From Conoideocrella luteorostrata (lineage: Eukaryota; Ascomycota; Sordariomycetes; Hypocreales; Clavicipitaceae): 64,000 nt of DNA. The notes beneath the pieces were generated by a model. That model was not told the DNA's origin, ran no database searches, and saw only the letters and a list, made by a program, of their open reading frames with translations. Numbering within the stretch: the stretch's first letter is position 1; the number at the start of each line of letters is the position of its first letter. Positions 58,668 through 64,000 of the stretch are shown here, one piece after another. The DNA lies in the NCBI GenBank assembly GCA_032433595.1, contig JASWJB010000197.1, forward strand, positions 1-64,000, in the 5' to 3' direction. Made by a program: the position numbers and the translations under genes.

Positions 58668-60622
58668 ATGTCTTTCGGAGGCCAGACACCAACCATCATC
58701 GTCCTCAAGGAAGGTGAGAGCTGCCCCGCTGCTGTCCCCCTCGTCGTCTTTTCGTCTCGCCAATTCAACGCTCTGCTTACCGAATCGCACCGCCTCGAGT
58801 GTTCATTCCCCCTCGCTAACCGATGCGCATGCTCTCATAGGAACGGATACTTCCCAGGGCAAAGGTCAAATCGTCTCCAACATCAATGCCTGTCTCGCCG
58901 TCCAAGCCACCATCAAGTCGACCCTGGGTCCATATGGCGGGGACCTGCTGATGGTTGACGAGAATGGCAGGCAAACGATCACCAACGACGGCGCCACTGT
59001 CATGAAGGTTCGATACATTCTTGAAATTTCCTGCGAAACCCCTCGAGAGCCGCGATCAAGGTGCTGTCAGGCCTTATATGCTGATTACTTTTAAAAAGCT
59101 CCTCGATATTGTTCATCCCGCAGCCCGAATTCTCGTTGATATTGCCCGATCACAAGATGCAGAAGTTGGTGACGGCACTACCTCTGTCGTCGTTCTTGCT
59201 GGTGAAATCTTGAAAGAGGTCAAGGACCACGTTGAACAGGGCGTCAGCTCGCAGATTGTCATCAAGGGCCTGAGAAAAGCATCTATGATGGCTGTCAACA
59301 AGATCAAGGAGATTGCTGTTAGCACAAATGAGGGTAACCGACGTGACACCTTGAAAAAGTTGGCCGCTACTGCTATGACTAGCAAGCTAATTAAGCGCAA
59401 CACTGAGTTCTTCACCGAAAGTAAGACACTTATACCCGACTTTCGCCGAGAATGAATAGAGAGAAACAGCTAACCCGATTATTCAGTGGTCGTCGACGCC
59501 GTCCTTTCGCTCGACCAGGACGATCTCAATGAGAAGTTAATCGGCATTAAGAAAATCCCTGGCGGATCCCTCACCGACTCGCGGTTCGTCAACGGTGTCG
59601 CGTTCAAGAAGACGTTTTCATATGCTGGTTTCGAGCAACAGCCGAAGACATTCAAAAAGCCCAAGATCGTGTGCCTCAATGTTGAGCTGGAACTCAAAGC
59701 CGAAAAGGATAATGCCGAGGTTCGCGTTGAACAAGTGTCGGAGTATCAAGCCATCGTCGATGCCGAGTGGCAGATTATCTACAAAAAGCTGGAGGCTCTC
59801 CACAAGACTGGTGCCAAGGTAGTTTTGAGCAAGCTGCCGATTGGTGACCTGGCTACCCAGTATTTTGCTGATCGAGATATTTTCTGCGCTGGTCGTGTCG
59901 CTTCCGAGGATCTGGAGCGCGTTGTTCAGGCTACCGGCGCTACTATTCAGTCCACGTGCTCCGACATCCTTCCTCAACACTTGGGAACATGCGGCACCTT
60001 CGACGAGCGCCAGATTGGTGGTGAGAGATTCAACTTCTTCGAGGAATGCCCTGAGGCCAAGACATGTACCCTAGTGCTTCGTGGCGGTGCCGAGCAGTTC
60101 ATTGCCGAGGTTGAACGATCTTTGCACGATGCTATTATGATTGTCAAGCGGGCTATCAAGAACCACATGATTGTAGGCGGCGGCGGTGCCGTCGAGATGG
60201 AAATTTCCGCTTACCTACATCGGTTTGCCGACAAGGATGTTCCTCACAAGCAACAGGCTATCATCAAGTCGTTTGCAAAGGCCCTGGAGATCATTCCGCG
60301 ACAACTTTGCGACAATGCCGGATTCGATGCCACCGACATTCTCAACAAGCTCCGTGTAGAGCACCGCAAGGGCAGCACCTGGGCCGGTGTGGACTTCAAG
60401 AACGAAGGCGTCGCCGACATGATGAAAAGATTTGTGTGGGAGCCAGCTTTGATCAAGGTGAATGCTCTGCAAGCAGCTACCGAAGCGAGCTGCTTGATTT
60501 TGGGTGTAGATGAGACCATTCGAAATGAGGAGAGTGCTAAGCCGCAAGCTCCTGGCCAGCTCCCTCCAGGTGCCGCTCAACGAGCAGTGCGTGGTCGTGG
60601 CCGTGGTATGCCTCGTCGATAA
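58668..60622 (+). CDS. CCT7: Chaperonin CCT (TRiC) eta subunit
   Basis: Four exons, 58668-58713, 58841-59007, 59099-59420 and 59487-60622, give 556 aa, the family length. The protein is one of eight subunits of the cytosolic ring chaperonin that folds actin, tubulin and WD-repeat proteins. Markers include [20 protein letters not shown], the ATP-site motif NDGATVMK, the catalytic loop [18 protein letters not shown], the eta-type [18 protein letters not shown] and [13 protein letters not shown], and the second ATP site [14 protein letters not shown]. The C-terminal tail [10 protein letters not shown] is typical of eta. The first exon codes only [15 protein letters not shown]. Exon 3 starts after an AAAAAG acceptor. 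Confidence 0.97.
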
Positions 60623-61058
60623 ACGTTGGTTAACACGTGTGGACATGGAATGGGAAAAGAAGAACATTATGAAAATAATTCCTGGTCAGGGACGATGATG
60701 ATGATATCACATGGGTAGAGATGAGACGTAGAATGCACACAAACACACAAAAGTTGGCAGGGGTATCTTGGGAAAATGAAACCAGGGGAGTTTTAGGATC
60801 TGTATGATGGATACCTAGAAGACGACCTTTACTTACTAGACATTTAACAAGTTGTCATCGTGTAATCTTTCGTCATTCAACTGAACATAATGCAAGAAGT
60901 GTCCTCCATTTGCATCGCCTCAGAATGAAAGGCTCAACATCCAGACCGTGGCAGAACCAAAATCAGCCTTCCGCGCCATCTACGGACCGAATTCGAACCT
61001 TCAACGCCATGTTCTTCATGCAACAGTAAGACCTAATGAGCTAAATGAAAATCACGAG
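60623..61058. other. Intergenic between convergent genes
   Basis: About 436 bases holding the 3' UTRs of CCT7 and the SPT10-like gene. No gene is seen. Confidence 0.5.
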
Positions 61059-63011
61059 TTAACCTCCTCGATCCGCCCCTCCAGCTGTTCCTCCTCCTCC
61101 ATCAAATTCATCATAAAGCTCCCTATCTCTATGCTCGATCCTCCTCCCACTGTCCTCTATGCCATCCATGTCCTTGCCATCATTATCATCCACGTCGTCA
61201 TGCTCAATCAGCATCTCCAAATCTCTATCCACAGCAGCTGCTGCTTCTGCCGCCGCCGCCGCCGCCTCTGCCGCAGCATCGGAGTCTTGTGTGGGGACAT
61301 CATCCTCCGTGGCATTCAGCAGGGCCTGAAAATCTGCGTGGGGATGGTAATGGTCAAATGGAATATCGTCTGGTTGTGAGGCGGAGTGGTGGTGGTGGTG
61401 ATGATGGTGGCTGATGATTTGTGGGTCGATGGGCTGGTAGACAGGCTCATGTGCAGCGGGCCGTCCTTGAAACATGGGATTGTGATGATGGTGGTGATGG
61501 TGATTTTGGTGTTGGTGTTGGTGATGTGGATGTGTGTGTGCGGGGGTGTGTTGTACATGTGCGTGAGGTTCATGAAGAACATGGTTGGACGAGGGGGTGG
61601 TGTGTGATGACGACGCCAATACAGATATGTCGCTTGGATTGGCGTATGCGCTTGGGTCAGATGTTGCTTCGGACGGGGACAATACCTCCATGAAGCCTGT
61701 GTGGTTGTGGTTCTGTTGAAGGGCGAGAATACGTCGTCCGGTGGAGGCAATACGGTCATTGGGTGTGTGTTGCTGTTGCTGCTGCTGGACGGGAGATGGA
61801 GGACCTCCAGCCTGGCGCTGTTCCTGCTGCTGCTGCTGCTGCCGCTGCTGGTGGTCTTCCAGGCCGGGGGTAAGCGATGGCGACGAACTGGTCGGTGGTT
61901 GTGGTGGTTGTGATGGTGACGGTGGTGTACCAGTAGATGCTGCTGGGCCCTTCCTGTTTCCTCCTGGATTTGGCGTCTTGCCCAGCTCTCTGCACTCTAC
62001 GCAGGCGCGGATAACATCGCTGACCGTCTCTTTTATACGACTCCAATGATACTTCTCGGCAATGGTGGCCGTGGTTTTGTTGATGCCCCCGTGATGGATG
62101 GCATGCACGTTCCTAGCGATTTCGTACTGCCGCGCAGGATCAGAAATGACCTCCTTGTCCTTGAGCATCAACTTGTCCCCTTCGAGGAGCTTGTAGTGCG
62201 TGGCAGCACTGCGTAATCGGCTCTTCTCGGCGCGGTCCGCCCCGTTGGGGTATTTGCCGTACTTGAGGTAGAAGCGGATCTTGTCGAAACGCTCCTCGCT
62301 TACCAGATCTTCACTCTCGCCGGGCGCCAGGTCCCTCCCGTACATGATGGCGTCGATGAGGCGGTCCGGGTGGCTCCGGAGGTTCCCGCAGGCCTTGATG
62401 CGGCCGATGCGCTTGAACCCGAGGGCGTCCCAGATGCGACACGAGGCCAGGTTGGTCTCGTACACGAGGTTGAAGACGCTGTACGTGTAACCTAGTCTTG
62501 GGGCCCAGTCGATGTAAGCCTCGCCCATGAGGCGGCCCACGCCGCGATTACGAGACGCATCCGTGACGATGAAACTACCATTGCATATATGACTGCTCCT
62601 TCCGGGGTAGTTGGGCTTGATGAAGAAGCTGCCCAGGCATTCCTTGGCCCAGTCTTTATCCTCAACCACGTCGTCGGCACTGTTGATGTTGCCCAGGAGC
62701 ATGACGGCTCCAAAAGTCTGAAACCAGTAGTCCGAGAAGCCGTCAACGGTGAAGGGATCCATCATGGGATAAGTGTCGCCGCCGTCGATCTCTCGGTTCA
62801 GCTGATCGCACAGGTAGATCAGCAGCGACGTGGGCAGCTGGTGCCTCGATATAAACGGGACAATGGTAGCCACGGTCTGACGATCTCGCAATGTCACCTG
62901 CCGTGAGATAATGTCGGCAGGTAATCCCGGACCGTTCGGATCCGGGAAGGGAGGCTGGCCGGAGACCCGGTGGATGGTGGGGCCAGTCGGGTCATCCATT
63001 ACGGCCGGCAT
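61059..63011 (-). CDS. SPT10: SPT10-like GNAT / HHCC zinc-finger transcription regulator
   Basis: An intronless 650-aa protein. The first 250 residues are a GNAT acetyltransferase domain with motif A at SRNRGVGRLMGEAY (about 153-166) and a later SCRIWDALGFKRIG element. A retroviral-integrase-type zinc finger follows at about 303-340 (His303-x3-His307, then Cys337-x2-Cys340, read as HAIHHGG and CVEC). This pair is the hallmark of yeast Spt10, a nuclear protein that binds histone gene upstream elements and activates them; the family link is from that architecture. The C-terminal half is low complexity: proline/serine-rich, poly-Gln (about 390-425), long His runs (about 505-560), a poly-Ala run and an acidic stretch. 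The His runs correspond to CAC/CAT repeats in the DNA. The start at 63011 is the first ATG. Confidence 0.8.
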   Translation of the reverse strand: MPAVMDDPTGPTIHRVSGQPPFPDPNGPGLPADIISRQVTLRDRQTVATIVPFISRHQLPTSLLIYLCDQLNREIDGGDTYPMMDPFTVDGFSDYWFQTFGAVMLLGNINSADDVVEDKDWAKECLGSFFIKPNYPGRSSHICNGSFIVTDASRNRGVGRLMGEAYIDWAPRLGYTYSVFNLVYETNLASCRIWDALGFKRIGRIKACGNLRSHPDRLIDAIMYGRDLAPGESEDLVSEERFDKIRFYLKYGKYPNGADRAEKSRLRSAATHYKLLEGDKLMLKDKEVISDPARQYEIARNVHAIHHGGINKTTATIAEKYHWSRIKETVSDVIRACVECRELGKTPNPGGNRKGPAASTGTPPSPSQPPQPPTSSSPSLTPGLEDHQQRQQQQQQEQRQAGGPPSPVQQQQQQHTPNDRIASTGRRILALQQNHNHTGFMEVLSPSEATSDPSAYANPSDISVLASSSHTTPSSNHVLHEPHAHVQHTPAHTHPHHQHQHQNHHHHHHHNPMFQGRPAAHEPVYQPIDPQIISHHHHHHHHSASQPDDIPFDHYHPHADFQALLNATEDDVPTQDSDAAAEAAAAAAEAAAAVDRDLEMLIEHDDVDDNDGKDMDGIEDSGRRIEHRDRELYDEFDGGGGTAGGADRGG

Positions 63012-64000
63012 GTCTGCAGTAGGAAGGGGATAACTAGTTAGTTAGACCAACGCCAACACACACGGAGTAGCTAGCCACCTATGGAATTTGAATACACGGA
63101 CGGGCCCTCTTTGTCTCTCTGCCTCTGCCGCCTGTTTGTTGCTCTGACCTGTACGGAGCTGTTACAGCGCAAGACGAAAAGCGCCGAGCAGGATACAGGC
63201 TCCAATGCCTCATCCCACAGTCTAGGTAACCAGAATTCCTTCCTTCTCTATGTATGTATGCCCATGCTGCCGCGCTGATGTGAACACCCCAATGCAGACA
63301 GAGTTGCTGCCTGTACTCCGTATATGCATATAGCTATGTGTGTTATAATTTGGCTTCCCAGAGGAGTACGATGGCTGGCTGGCTGGCTGGCAGGCAGGCA
63401 GTAAGTTCCAAACAACCACCGGGCGATGGCTCCGGGCTGCACTTCACCCCAGACACGGCGCGAGGCAGCATGCAAGCGACAGTGCCACGCAGCATGCACG
63501 CACCAGCGAGTGACTGGCGTCTCTGGCGTACGTGTGCACGTCCGGCTGTCTGTGGAACAACGCGACGGGTCGGGTTGGGTGTGCTGAAATGTTCGTCGTG
63601 AGGTCGGCTGCGTGGTGAGGGGAACTGCGCAGGGCGAAGTTTACAGCCCGCCTCAAACGCCCAGCCGAGCCAGCTTTCAACTTGCTTTGTTGGCCAGCGC
63701 GCATCCATTCCGCTTAGCTGGTGCGGGCGGTGCCAATATTAATCCGGCCGGGGCCGGGGGGAAAGGACGCGCTCGTTAGCACCAGCGCCAGTGTGCCCCA
63801 CAGTCGATCGGATGCTGCAGTGCATATAACCGCCCAGAGGGATCCTGCTTAGGCTGAACTACTCCGTAAGTACATGCGAAAAGTCCAAATCCTCATATCA
63901 CTTGTTTTTTTACAGAAATGTTATTTTTCTCCCTCTCTTTTTTTCTTCTTTCTTTCTTTTTCTTGTTTCTGTTTCCTTCTTCATTTTCTTTTTTTTTTCT
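63012..64000. other. Upstream region, CT-rich end
   Basis: Nearly 1 kb with no supported gene. It includes a short ggct/ggca tetranucleotide run near 63372-63400 and TACTCCGTA elements near 63315 and 63861. From 63900 to the window edge the plus strand is almost pure pyrimidine (runs of T and CT), which in fungi usually marks the promoter/leader of a gene that would start beyond position 64000. Confidence 0.5.

Noticed and set aside
60948..62049. Several plus-strand frames with poly-Val, poly-Cys or poly-Met runs
   Set aside because: Opposite-strand readings of the His, Gln and Ala repeats of the SPT10-like gene.

Overview
The window is nuclear DNA of a filamentous ascomycete. The genes carry many short introns (about 50-135 nt) with fungal splice signals, some with TACTAAC/CTAAC-like branch sites, and all recognisable products have their closest family patterns in Sordariomycetes. 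The many short TACGGAGTA/TACTCCGTA elements between genes suggest Hypocreales (Clavicipitaceae or a relative). That placement is inference; no rDNA or other marker is present. Exon-intron models were built by hand from reading frames, splice dinucleotides and family conservation. All coding lengths given are in phase.

Layout: 0-8 kb holds a tRNA-Thr, a GNAT acetyltransferase, a DUF167 protein, a Swiss-Army-Knife HAD/RGG protein and the eIF2B epsilon subunit. 8-13.6 kb is a gene-poor stretch with short palindromes and a 10-bp tandem array. 13.6-15.8 kb is the stress response regulator SKN7. 18.9-27.2 kb is a housekeeping block: DNA primase small subunit PRI1, tRNA methyltransferase TRM10, a complex I membrane subunit and mismatch-repair MSH2. 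29-34.2 kb holds a ZIP metal transporter and an intron-rich secreted subtilase. 37-43 kb holds a small conserved protein, a kinesin-10-like motor and mitochondrial AIM24. 45-55 kb is an accessory stretch: an MFS monocarboxylate-type transporter, a second GNAT protein, a small secreted cysteine-rich protein with Kex2 sites, a broken HET-domain gene, a broken fragment of unknown type, and phosphoketolase. 57-63 kb holds an ankyrin protein, chaperonin CCT7 and an SPT10-like acetyltransferase/DNA-binding protein.

Most genes are unrelated single loci on both strands; there is no operon or biosynthetic cluster. Two head-to-head pairs (TRM10/complex I subunit; kinesin/AIM24) share promoter regions of about 0.5 kb. 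Phosphoketolase, the subtilase, the MFS transporter, the secreted protein and the HET remnant fit a saprotroph, pathogen or symbiont lifestyle. I see no clearly new multi-gene system. The points most worth following are the secreted cysteine-rich protein, the dispersed palindromes, unusual splice structures (17-nt microexon, GC-AG intron, 11-intron subtilase) and the HET remnant.
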